Source: Marinobacterium nitratireducens
GTDB taxonomy: Bacteria > Pseudomonadota > Gammaproteobacteria > Pseudomonadales > Balneatricaceae
Reading direction: 5' to 3'
Assembly (NCBI RefSeq): GCF_014645375.1
Contig: NZ_BMLT01000003.1
Span: 568,790 to 631,498, forward strand
DNA length: 62,709 bases
Each line of letters opens with the position of its first letter. Positions within the stretch are counted from its first letter, which is position 1. The position numbers and the translations under genes are program-made. Shown here one piece after another: positions 1 through 12,200 of this stretch. A model generated the notes under the pieces. It made no database searches. It was given only the letters and a program-made list of their open reading frames with translations, and was not told the DNA's origin.

Positions 1-273
1 TGCCGAACCGTGGGAGCCGCGCCTCGCGGCGAATCGAATCGGGCACCGTGCCCAACCCGTTCGGGGCGGGGAAGTGCCCTTCGGGTAAGCCGCTCCCGGG
101 AAAAACCCCTGTAGGAGCCCGGTCCCCGGGCAAACCGGTGCCGGGCTTCGACGGCCTGGATGTGCCGCGCTCGCGAAAAGATCGCCCGCGGAGCGGGCTC
201 TACACCCGATTCGCAGGTTCTGCCGAACCGTGGGAGCCGCGCCCCGCGGCGAATCCAAGGCGAATCGAAACGG
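1..273. repeat. REP/BIME cluster downstream of giant gene 1
   Basis: There is no gene here. The stretch holds four REP-like palindromes. Two are near-identical 35-bp direct copies at 1-35 and 221-255 (one mismatch), 220 bp apart, each with the core GGGAGCCGCGCC...GGCGAA. A third is at about 111-137 (TGTAGGAGCCCGG core). A fourth, in opposite orientation, is at about 174-204 (CGCCCGCGGAGCGGGCTC). The 220-bp spacing suggests duplication of a mosaic unit that continues past the left edge. It directly follows the stop codon of giant gene 1. I saw no classical terminator with a T-tract, so the REP hairpins may protect or end that transcript (inference). Confidence 0.75.
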
Positions 274-3200
274 TCAATCGCGGTAGATTTTCCAGTCCTC
301 CGCCAGTCCCTCGTCCAGGGATCCACGGCGCGAGGGTTCTGTCCGTGGCGGCTCGACGCCGAGCAGCAGCCAGTCGTCGACCTCCACCGCCCCGTCGCTC
401 TGCGACAACGGTGCCTGCGGCTCGAGTGCCGGCAACTCGGCCCTTGCCGTGAGCGCCGCACCGACGCTGAAGGCCCCGGCGTCCGGCTGTACCCTGGCGC
501 TGCCCGCATCCACGTTCAGGGTATCGTTCGCCATTTCAGGCCCGGACGCCACGCTTCCGGATGTCCCCTGTGCTCCGGAGCCGAACGATTTTCCCGCGAC
601 AGGGGCCAGTCTGGCTTCGTCATTCTCCTTTGCGGCCGGTTGCGCCAGCGACAGCGTCAGGGCGGTCGTGGGGTCGTCGCCAACAGCGGCGGCAAGCAGA
701 CTGCCGCCACTGACATTGCCGTGCTGATCGACGTTGGCGCCGGCGTTGTTGTAGTCGTCGAGGCGGTTTTTCAGCAGGTTGATCTCTTCGCTGTCGCCGC
801 CGGCGAGCGCGGCATTGGTCTGATCGACCACCTCTGTCGCGGTCAGCGGATAGGCGATCTCCGGATGGGTGGCGTTGAGCAATGCGGCCACGGCATGGCG
901 CAGCAGCGCGTTGACGCCGCCACCCTTGAGACCCAGCGCCGCCTCGAGCGTGATGTCGTCATAGCCGAGTTCATCCGGCAGGTCGAAGACGCTTTCGAGC
1001 GTCTGCTGCGGATCGAAAACCAGCGCGCCCGAGGTATCCCGCGGCCAGGCGACCGCTCCCCAGTTGCCCGCGTTGTTCTTCCAGAAGCCCGGGGTCAGAC
1101 CCTCGCTGCCACCGATATAACCGCGATGATGGTTGGCGTCGACGTCCGTCGCCTCGACGCCCAGCAGCAGGTCCTGCGCGCGAACCTCCACCAGGTTGGC
1201 GTAGCCGCCAGGCTGCACCCGATAGTCGTATACCCCTTCCGAGGTGAAGAGCCAGGTCTCGCCGATATCCAGCACGCCGTTGTCGTTGTCGTCGCCCGAC
1301 AGATATCGCGGTGTGAAGTCGTCGGTCGGATCCTCCGGCGTACCGGCATCATCCACCAGCGCCAAGATTTCGAGCGCGACGTTGCCGGTATTGCTCACCC
1401 GATAGGTCCAGACCGGCGCCGTGCCAATCACCAGTTCCGGCCCGCCCGGCAGGTCCGCATCCTCGATCGAGGTTGGGTCGAGCCGGTCGAACGCGTTGAT
1501 CGCCTTCTCGACATCGACCCGGGCCAGTACGCCGAAGTGGTGGTTGGCATCGTCGTCGGCGACGGTATCTCCGGTTTCGTCGGTCGCCATCACCAGAACA
1601 TGGTTGGCATAGTCGCCGGGCTGTACGCTGTAGTTACCGGAGGTGAAGCGCCAGACCTCATCCGGATCGAGCAGACCGTTGCCGTTCGTATCGCCGTCGA
1701 CATAAACGGGGGCGAAGTCGTCCGTGGCGTCGCCCGGGGTACCGGCATCGTCGACCAGCGTGGTCAGCGCCAGCGCCCCGTCACCCTCGTTGTGCACCTC
1801 GTAGTGCCATATCACCTCGGTGCCGGCCTGCAGGTAGGCCCGATCTTCGGGGGTGTCGGCATCCACCTCGACATAGCCGCCGCCGGTCAGGGTTTTCTCG
1901 ATGCGAATCAGCGCCTCGGAGCCGAAGTGGTGGTTGTAGTCGGCGTCGCTGACCTGCGCGCCGCTGTCGACGCCGACGGCGGTCACGGTGGCGAGATTGC
2001 CGTACTGCCCGGCCCCGACCGTAACGGTGGCGCGGAACAGCCAGACCTCGCCGACATCCAGCAGGCCATTCTGATTGGCATCGCCCTCGACATAGAACGG
2101 CACGAAGTCGTCCGCCGGTGTCTCGCTGCCGGCGTCGTCGACCAGCCCGGTAAGCTGCAGGCTCTCGGCGCCGGTGTTACGCACCAGATAGGTCCAGACC
2201 GCGGTATCGCCGACCTTGAGGACAGGTCCTGTCGGCAGATCCGCATCCTCGTAGTCGGTCGGGTCGAACACCTTCACCGCGTTGATCGCTTTCTCGATAT
2301 CGATCGCGGCGGTGGTGCCGTAGTGATGGTTCCAGTCCTCATCCCGGACCTGCAATCCCAGCGCCACGTCCGTCGCCGTAACCGTCGCCAGGTTGGCATA
2401 CTGACCGGCAACGACGGCGTAATCGATCACGCCGGCGGATGTGTAGACCCAGACCTCGCCGACATCGAGCAGTCCGTTGCCATCGAGATCGCCCTCGACA
2501 TAGACCGGCACGAAGTCGTCATCGGTACTGGCAGTGCCGAAATCATCCACCAGCGCATCGATCGCGAGCGCCACGTTACCGGTATTGCGCAGCTCGTAAC
2601 GCCAGCTGGCGGCGCTGTCGACGGCCACTACGGGCCCGGTCGGGGTATCGGCATCGTACCAGGTCACCCCGTCGAAGCTGATCAGCTTTTCGAGGTCGAT
2701 CCCGGTCAGCACGCCGAAATGGTGGTTCGGATCGCGATCGATGCCGTACTCGCCGGTATCGGGGTTGGTCGCCAGCACCCCGGCATGATTGACATAGGCG
2801 CCGGGCGCTACGGTCTGACTCTGCACGCCCTCGGAGGTAAAGACCCAAACCTCGTTGCCGTCGAGCAGGCCGTCGCCGTTGCGGTCGCCGCTGACGTAGA
2901 CCGGCACGAAGTCGTCGCTGGGATCGTCCGGCGTACCGGCGTCGTCCCACAGATCCAGGATCTGCAGCGGATCGCGACCGTCGTTGTAGACGCGGTAGGT
3001 CCAGAACAGCTCGGAGCCGACCGCCAGCATCGGACCCGTTTGCGCGCTGTCGGCATCCTGCGCCGCACTGACCCGGGTGACGCTGGTATCGGTATTGATT
3101 GCCTTCTCGACGCGGATCTCGAGATCGCCGATACCGAAGTGATTGTTGTCGTCCTGGTCCCCGGCAACGCGGCCGCGTACGTCTTCCACCTCGACGCTGA

Positions 3201-6200
3201 CGGTATTGGTGTACTGCCCGGCCTGAACCTGATAGTCGATCACGCCTGCCGAGCTGAACAGCCAGACCTCGTCGGGATCGACCCAGCCATCGAGATCCAG
3301 GTCGCCGATATTGTGGATACCGTCTGCCGCGTAGACATAGCCGGGGGTAAAATCGTCGCTGCTGTCATCCGGCGTGCCGGCATCATCGACGATCAGTGTC
3401 GGGCGCACCGCAACGTCGCTGTCGTTGAACAGCTGGTAGGTCCAGACCACCGATGTCCCGGTTTCGAGCAGCGGTCCAATTGGCTGGCCATCCATCGCCA
3501 TCGGCGGCGTATCGGCATCCTCGAGCGGCGATGGATCGGATGCATCCCCGGCATTGATCGCCTTCTCGATCCGCACCTCGAGCGGACGCAGTACGCCACG
3601 GTGGTGGTTCTCGTCGACATCGAACACCAGGCTGCCGCTGAGCGGGTCATCGGCCACTGCCAACGCGATATTGGCGTAGTCGCCCTCGATCACCTGGTAG
3701 TCGAGCACGCCGTCGGAGGTAAAGCGCCAGACCTCGCCGGGATCGAGCAGAAGATTGTGGTTCAGGTCGCCAACGTTGTAGGCACCGTCCGTTACCGGCG
3801 TGGCGACGAAATCATCGCCGTTATCGTTCGGCGTACCGTTATCGTCCACCACGCCCAGAACATCCAGCGCCACGGTGCCGAGATTGCGCAGCTCGTAGGT
3901 CCAGACCACCTGATCGCCGACGAACAGATCGACGCCCGGCGCCTGATCGGCGTCGGCCTCGACCGTATCCCCGGCGCTGATGAGTTTTTCGAGCTGTAGC
4001 GGCGTCGTGAAGCCCAGATGGTGGTTGGCGTCGCGGTCGATACCGCTCTGGCCGGTGGCCGGGTTCGACGCCACGACGGTCGCGACGTTGCGGTAGGCCC
4101 CCTCGACGACCTGGTAGTCGCGCACGCCCTCGGAGCTGAACCACCAGGATTCACCGCCGTCGACCAGGCCATTCCGGTTGCTGTCGCCGATATTGAAGCC
4201 ATCCTGTGTGATCGCCTGCGGGGCGAAATCGTCGCCGGCGAATTCCGGCGTGCCGGCATCGTCACTCAGTGAATCGACGCGCAACGCCTCGTCGCCGGCG
4301 TTGGTCAGCCGGTAGGTCCAGATCACGTCGGTGCCGACGTAGAAACCGGGTCCCGGTGCGGCATCGGCATCCAGCTCGACAACATTGGCGGCACTGATGT
4401 ACTTGTCGAGACGAATCCGCACCTCGTCGTCGCCGACGCGATGATAGTTGGCGTCGCTGTCCGAGGCTTCCCTGCGCACGCCGCCGATCTGCGCCGCGGC
4501 GGTCACCGTTGCCACATTGACGAAGTCATCGGCGCGCACCCCGGCCTCGAAATCGACCACAGCCTCGGACGTATAGCGCCAGGTTTCGCCGGGGTCGAGC
4601 AGTTCGTTGCCGTTGCTGTCGCCCTCGACATAGCGCGGCACGAAGTCGTCCGAGGTATCCTGCGCCGTGCCGGCATCGTCGCTGATGGTCAGATCATCGA
4701 CCGCGACTGCAACGGTGCCGGTGTTGCGCACCAGGTAGCTCCAGACCAGGGTTTCGCCGTCGTCGGCATCGTAGGCCGTGGCCGGGGTATCGGCGTCCTC
4801 GAACAGCGACGGCTGCCAGACGTTTTCGGCGTTCACCGCCTTTTCGATATCGATCGACAGGACCTCGACCAGCAGGTCCGGACAGTGCTCGGTTTCCGGC
4901 GCGCCGCGGGTGTCGATCGCCACGCCGCCGATATTGCCCGGCTGCGGATCGCGCGGCGCGCCGCTCTGATCCTGCCAGCCCTCGTCCTGCTGGGTGATGA
5001 TATTGAGTTCGCCGTCAGGCTCGATGCGCGTCGGGTCGGAGCCGCTGCCCACCCCCAGCGCCGCAACGAAGTCCACCACCTGGGGTGTCGGCAAGCGGTT
5101 GACGGTGGGGTAGCCGAACTGGCTGAACGGCACGATGAAGCTGTTGAACTCGCCGACCCAGTCGAACAGCCGGTCGGAGCCGGTATTGGCGATCAGTACA
5201 TCGCGCCCGCCACCGCCAAAGGCAAAATCGCCGGCGCTGCCGTCGGGCCGGTCGTTGAGTCCGCCATTGGTTTCGAGGTTGTCGTCGGCGTTGATCAGGT
5301 CATCGCCGGCACCGCCGAACATGCGGTCGCAGGCGGTGCCGCCCACCAGCCAGTCGTTGCCGAGATCCCCGAACAGATGGTCGCTGCCATCGTTGATCAG
5401 GTCGAAGTTGAGCAGGAAGCCCTCGATCTTCAGACGCGGGTTGTCGGCATCGTAGAGCGCGAACTTGGTGGTCGCGGGATCGTACTGAAGCGGATTGGCA
5501 AGGTCGAAACCACCGAGCGAGCCACCGGATTGCGGCGCCTCACTGTAGAACGGCAGCTGCGCCTCGGCGCCGGAAATGGCGTCGTCGCCGGCGCCACCGT
5601 GCAGGTAGTCGTCACCCAGGCCACCGAACAGGATATCGTTGCCGCCGCTCTCCCAGGCGTGCAGCACCACCGTCTTGTGCAGATAGCCCTCGTAATAGAG
5701 CCCGGCGCCGATATAAGGCCCCGGGGTGGCAATATGGACTTGCGCGTTGGCGCGATCGAGCCGGTTCAGCGGTTCGGCGACGCCGTTACGGCTGGTGAGA
5801 ATACGGCCGTCGTCGCCGAGGACACCGTCCACGCCGGTACCGCCGTAGATACGGTCGTAGCCGCTGCCGCCGTAAATGTCGTCATCCTGGCCTTCGCCGA
5901 AGGCGATATCGTTACCGGTCATCAGGTGGATGCTGTCGTCGCCTCCCTCGCCGTGCACCAGGTCGTCGCCGCCGATATCGCCGGCGGCGCCACCCGGCGT
6001 GTAATCCAGCAGCTCGAAGGCACGCGGAATGATACGCAGCGCGCCGGCGTAGTCGTCGTAGTTGAAGGTCAGGAAGGCCGGCGCCGGTGCCGCACTGCCG
6101 TTGAGGCCGACCAGGCGGTATAGGTTGCCGTTGTCGCCCAGTATCCAGTCGGCATCGCGGGCGTGGCCGTCGGCGGTCAGGTCGCCGAAGTCATTGCGGG

Positions 6201-9200
6201 CGATACGCACCCCTGCACCGCCGAACAGCACATCGGCACCGTCCGGCCGCATCTGTGCACCGCTCAGGCCGAACAGCGACGAGCTGCCGCCGATGATATC
6301 GTCCTGGCCGAGGTTGCCGAATATCAGGTCGTCGCCGCCGTTGCCCTCGATGTAATCGTCGCCGTCGGAGCCGCGGCCGTAGTAGTCCTCGACCGAGAGC
6401 CGGGTTGCGCGGGCCTGAACGGTCAGGCGCCCGTCTTCGTCGATCACCGAACCGTCGCCCTGGATGGCGTCGTTGCCGAGCTGCCCGAATATCAGGTCGT
6501 CACCGGCGCCGCCGGCGATATCGTCGTGCCCCCAGAGACCGGTGGCGGTACCGGCGGCATGGTCGAGCAGCGTTACCACGCGGGTTTCGACGCCGGTCGG
6601 ATTGAGCTGCGCCGGGTCGGTGATCAGCGCGCGGCCGTCGTCGGCGTAGATCAGGCTGCCCTCGAGTGACCGCATGCGCGGACTCAGGGCGCTGCCGGTG
6701 CGCAGGATAACGGCGTTGTCGCCGGCGATGACGTCGTGATCCAGACCGCCGTCGATCAGGTCGTCGCCGTCGAGACCGTTGGCGACGTTGTGACCGCCGA
6801 TGAGGTCGTCGTCGCCGGCGCCGCCGCTGATACGGTCACCGCCCTGGCCACCGAGGATGATATCGGCGCCATCGTTGCCACGCAGCAGATCCGCGGCGCC
6901 GGCGCCATGGCGCGTGTAGATGGAGGTGAAGGTGAACGGATGCTCGGCAGGCGCCAGACTCAGCGGCAGCAGGCTCTGGTCGATATCGCCCCGGACACGG
7001 CCGAAGTCGCCGAATATCAGATCATTGCCGCTATCGCCCGAGACCGTATCGCCGGCGATGCCGGCAATGACGATATCGTTGTCGTCGCCGGCACGGATTT
7101 CATCGGCACCACCCAGTGCCGGGTCTGTCGCGACTATCAGATCGGCGCGGCTGCGGTCACCGTCCAGCACGACATAGTCGATGCGGCCGTGATCGCCGAA
7201 CAGCACGTCCTCTCCGCTGCCGCCGGCGATGAGATCCGAGCCGTTGCCGCCGAGAATGCGGTCGGAACCTAGGTTGCCGTAGAGGATATCGGCGGCACCG
7301 TTGGCCGGCGCCCGGGTGCCGATGCGCTCGATGAAGCCGGTGGTCAGTATCCTCAGCGTACCCGGCGTCTGGGTGACGAAGCCGTGGTCGCCGAAGATAA
7401 CGTCATCGTCCTCGTTGCCGCGTATCAGGTCACGACCGGCGCCGAGGGCGTCGCTGGTATCGATGACGGTGCCGGGCAGCCACTCGATGGATATGACCCG
7501 GGTGATGGGGTCGACGTTAAAGCCCGAGTCGCCGTAGATATGATCGACACCGCCCTGCCCCTCGATCAGGTCGTCGCCGGAGCCACCGGCGAGATGATCC
7601 CCCGCCTGGCTGCCGTAAATGCGGTCGTTGCCGCGGCCGCCGTATACCGTCAGGCCGACGCTGACCGCGGTATCGAAGCTGAGATTGCGGGCATCGATGA
7701 TATCGTCGCCATGAAAATCGAACGGCACCGCATCATCCGACGCCACACCGGGCGTGCCGTTGTAGCGCTGTCCATCCTGGGCGGTGTCACCGTAGATCAC
7801 CAGCGGCGAGTCGGGGCCGGCGCCGCCGTTGACGATGAAGAGGTCACTGCCGCCGCCACCGTGCAGCAACGTCAGGCCGCCGTGGTCGGCCTCGGTCAGC
7901 AGGGTGCTTTCGACGGTCAGCTGATCGTCGCCGCTGCCCAGCAGCACCTCGAGGATTTCCATATCGCCGTAGGTGATACCGCCGGCAAAGGTGACGAAGT
8001 CCGGCTCGTCCGCGGTGCCGCGGTTCAGGGTCAGATCCGGCGCCAGCCCGAGCCCGGAGAGGTTGGTCGAGGTCAGCACGCCGATATCCCCGGAGGGGTC
8101 CGCCCCCTGAATGCGGGTGATGCTGGAATCGTTGTGCACATTGACCCGGTCGATCTGCTGGCTTTCGTCGATCGGCACCTCGATATCGATCGGCGGCGGG
8201 TTGGTTTCGCCGGGCAGTACCACCGCAACGTTGATCGAACGTCCCGGCCCCTGGCCGACGCCGCCTTCCAGGTACAAAGGGCCGAGCAGCTGATTCAGCG
8301 TATGCGGCTGGATCGGGAACTCGCGGGTCTGGGCGTCGCGTTCGGTCGGGGTGTAGCTGCTGTCGGCCGAGACGTTGATCACCACGTCCTGATACCAGTT
8401 GTTCTGATCGAAGGTCAGGGTCGCCGGATTCGTGCCGCTGGCCGGCGTAAAGCGCGCACCGATGCTGCTGGAAAGGATCGTCTGACCGTCGCCGTAGAAG
8501 CTGATGGTGACCGGACCCTCCGGGCGATGAGTCAGGCGGATGCTGTAGCTGTCGCCGGCGCCGCCCTTGACCAGGTGGGTCGAACCGTCGGTCTGGCGGA
8601 CCAGCACGCCGGCCGAATCGTTGTCGACGACGTCGACCGCCAGCCGCACCGGCACCTGCACGACGAACCCGGGATCGGTGCTGCTGACGCCGTGGACGAT
8701 CGGCGAGATCATGCGGTTTTCGGCATCGCCATCGTCGACCGCGGTGACCAGCAGTTCCACCGGCGTGTTCCAGTTGCTGCTGTCGAAGGTCAGGGTACGG
8801 GTGGCGGCGTCGTAGCGCGTTTCGCCGGCCGCCGCCGCAAGGCTGATCTGGGCATCGAACTCGAGCGTCACCGTGACGGTGGTGCCGGCTGCCGGTGCGC
8901 GGGTCAGCGACAGCCGGTAGCTGTCACTGATGCCGGTGGTCACGGAGCCTTCGAGCACCAGGGTATCGGTGCCGGTTTCCTCGATGATCAGGCCCGCGCG
9001 ATCGTCATCGATCACGCTGACCTCGACATTGCGCACCCCGGCATGCTGGAAGCGGTCGTGATCGCTGAGCACGCTGTGGCTGATGGCCAGGGTACGCGGT
9101 CCCTCTTCCAGCGAATCGGCGACCGCTTTGACCCTGACGGTCTGATCGGTCTTCCAGTTGTCCGGCGTGAACACCAGTACCAGCGCTTCGTCAAAGGCAC

Positions 9201-12200
9201 CGCTGGCGCCGGATACCAGCACGCCGGCACCGCCGAGGGCCCGCTCCTGCTGGTTCGACAGCGCCGCCGATACCGTGACATAGACATTGGAGGTGGGCGC
9301 GGCCGACAGACGGATGCTGTAGCTGTCGATGCTGCCGCCATTGTGCTCACGCACCTCGGTGAAGCCGTTGCTTTCGGTGATCACCAGCTGACCGATGCGC
9401 TCGGCGTCGGCGACGCTGAGGCCAATGCCCTCGGCCAGCACCTTGTCGTACTCGATGTCGGTCGCCGACGAAACCGCATGGTTGATGACGCCGCTGAGGC
9501 CTTCGAGGTCGACGCTGACGACCTCCCCGGTGACGTCCCCGGTCACATCGAAGGTATCGCTGCCCTTGCCGCCGATGACCCGGGTCACCATGCCGTAGGC
9601 GGTACTCTGGATAAAGAAGTGGTCGTCGCCCTCGAGACCGTCGACCTCGAGGCTTTCCTCGCTGTTGCTGAAGCGCACGTTGAGACCGGCGCCGAAGACG
9701 CCGTCCTTGGTGATGACGAAGTTGTCGTCCTTCTCGGTGCCGAGCACGATGATGCTGTCGTAACCCTCGCCGCCGTCGATCGATACCGGGGCGTTGATGT
9801 TGTACTGCACCAGGTCGTCGCCGTCGCCCGCGTTGAGCTCGGTCTTGCCCTCGGTGGACTGGCTGCCGTCGGCCAGCGCGAAGGCCCGGACGATAAACTC
9901 GTCGTTGCCGCTTTCGCCCTCGAGTCGCAGCTCGGCCTTGTTGCTGTAAACGCTGAACTGATCGTTGCCGGTGCCGCCCTGCACCACCGTCGAGAAGCTG
10001 ATGCCGCGGCTGAGGTAGCCGCGGGTGGTCTCGATCGCCCGGGCGCCGGCCGGAAACTCGTTCTCGGCCAGCACTTCGCCGTCGGCGCGGTCGGTACCGA
10101 ATATCTGGCCGATCTGGAAGCTGTCGTTGCCTTCGCCGCCGTCCAGTGTGGTGATGGCGGCGTTGTCGTCGACCGCGAAGTGATCGCTGCCGGCAAAACC
10201 CAGCACGCTGAGGCGGGCGTTGATGTTCTCGTCGTAGTTGATGCGCTCGACCTGCTGCGGCCGGGTGCTGTCGTTGCTGCGGATCTGGTCCAGGGTGCCG
10301 TGCAGCAGCGCGACGAAGGCGGGCGTGTCGGCGGTGGCGCCACTGGCCATGCGCGAGGCGATCTCGTTGACGCGGCGCAGCAGGAAGATATCGTCGTCGG
10401 CGGTGCCGAGAATGCTGAGGCGGTCGATACCGTCCTGGCGATGGCCGCTGTCGAGCACGCTGATGACGTAGTCGGCGGCGGCGCTGCTCTGGCTGCCGCG
10501 GGTCTGGACGATATAGGTGTCGCTGTCGGACTGACCGTCGAGGTACAGGGTATCGCGGATTGGATTGCCGTCGCCGTCGCTGCCGCGATAGGTGTCCATG
10601 GTCTGCAGCCGGTACACCTCGAACAGGTCCAGACCGTCGTTCTCGCCGGAGGTGGCGCTTGCGTTCATGTCGGCGCTGCCGAAGACATGGGTCTGGCCGC
10701 CAAGCTTCGTTTCGAGGAACTGGAAGCGATCGTTGTCGACGTTGCCGAAAATCGCCGTGTAGTGGCTCAGGCCGCTTCCCGGGGTGATCTCGCCGCGCAG
10801 CCACATGCGGGTGCCGGCGGCATCGAGGTCACCGTGGTCGCCGCGGATGATGACCCGGCGCCCGGCCTTGATCAGGCTGTTGCTGCGGGTGGTGACGTTG
10901 TCGCCCACCAGCAGGAATACCGAACCCGACGCCAGCACCCGGGCGCTGGAAACCGCCTGATCCAGCAGGGTGGTACCGCTGGTTTCGAGGTTCAGGTCCT
11001 CGCCGATCACCGTGCCGGCGGCGTTGGTCACCGCTGCGGTTTCGCGTACCCAGAGCTGGAGGTCGCCGGCCTTCGCCTCGGCGCGAAGCACGTTGAGTTC
11101 CTGGCGCACCTCGGTCAGGCCGATATTGCGATCGGCGACCAGGTAGACGCGGCCCTTCTGATAGCCGTTTTCCGTGCGCGAGGAGTCGATCTCGAGATTG
11201 TCGTCGAAGCTCACCGCGCCGCTGACCGTCGACTGCAGACCGATACTGCCGCCATGGGCGATGAGGTCGATGTCGACGGCGGTGATATTGGTGCTGCCGT
11301 CGCGGCGACCGTCCAGAATGGAGCCGGCGCGGCTTTCGAGGCGTACGTCGGCGCTGCGCGACACCACCGTATCGAGCCGCAGGTCGCCGGCGGTTTCCTC
11401 GATGAACAGGCTGGCGTAGCCTTGTGCGCTCAGCATGCCCGATTTGGCGCCGGCGCGGCTGCCGCTGGCGACGCTGTCGAGCAGATCGGTCTGCAGGAAG
11501 TTGGCCGCGCTGCCGATACCGCCGTTCAGCGCCCGCAGCCAGATGTTGATGCCCAGCACATCGGCGGCGCTGTCGTCGAGCGCATCGACGATCGATTGCG
11601 GCGCGAACAGGTAGACGTTGTCGGCGGTGGACTGAATACGACCGATACGCAGGTCGTTGCCGTCGCTGCCATCGACCGCAACGATCTCCGCGATGGGCGC
11701 CGCAAGGGTGCCGATAAAGCCGTTGCTGGTGATATCGATATGGCCGCTGCCCCGGATATTGGTCTTGGCGAGCACATTGATCACAGCGATATTGCTGGCA
11801 AGCGTGCTGCCGACCGCCGGCGGACTGGTGTTGGCGGCGCGGACGATGATATTGCCGCCGGCTTCGACCAGGCCGAAGTCATAGGTGCTTTCGATCTCGG
11901 TGGCGTTGGTGCCGTTGCCGAAAGCGCCCCAGACCACAGAGGCGCCGGTTGGATCGGCGCTGCTGTTATTGGGGCGGAAGAAATCATTGAAGCTGAGGAA
12001 ACGCGGGGAATAGGAGCCGCTTTCCGGATCGAAACTGCGATATCCGTCTTCGTTGGGCACCCGTACCAGCACGCTGCCGAGGCTGCCGGCAGCGACTTCA
12101 CGGGTGCTTTCCTCCAGCACCACATTGGCATTCGCGCCCGCAGCCACATGGTCGAGGTCGACGCTGAAGATCGTGCCGCTGGCGAGGCTGTCGCGCAGCA

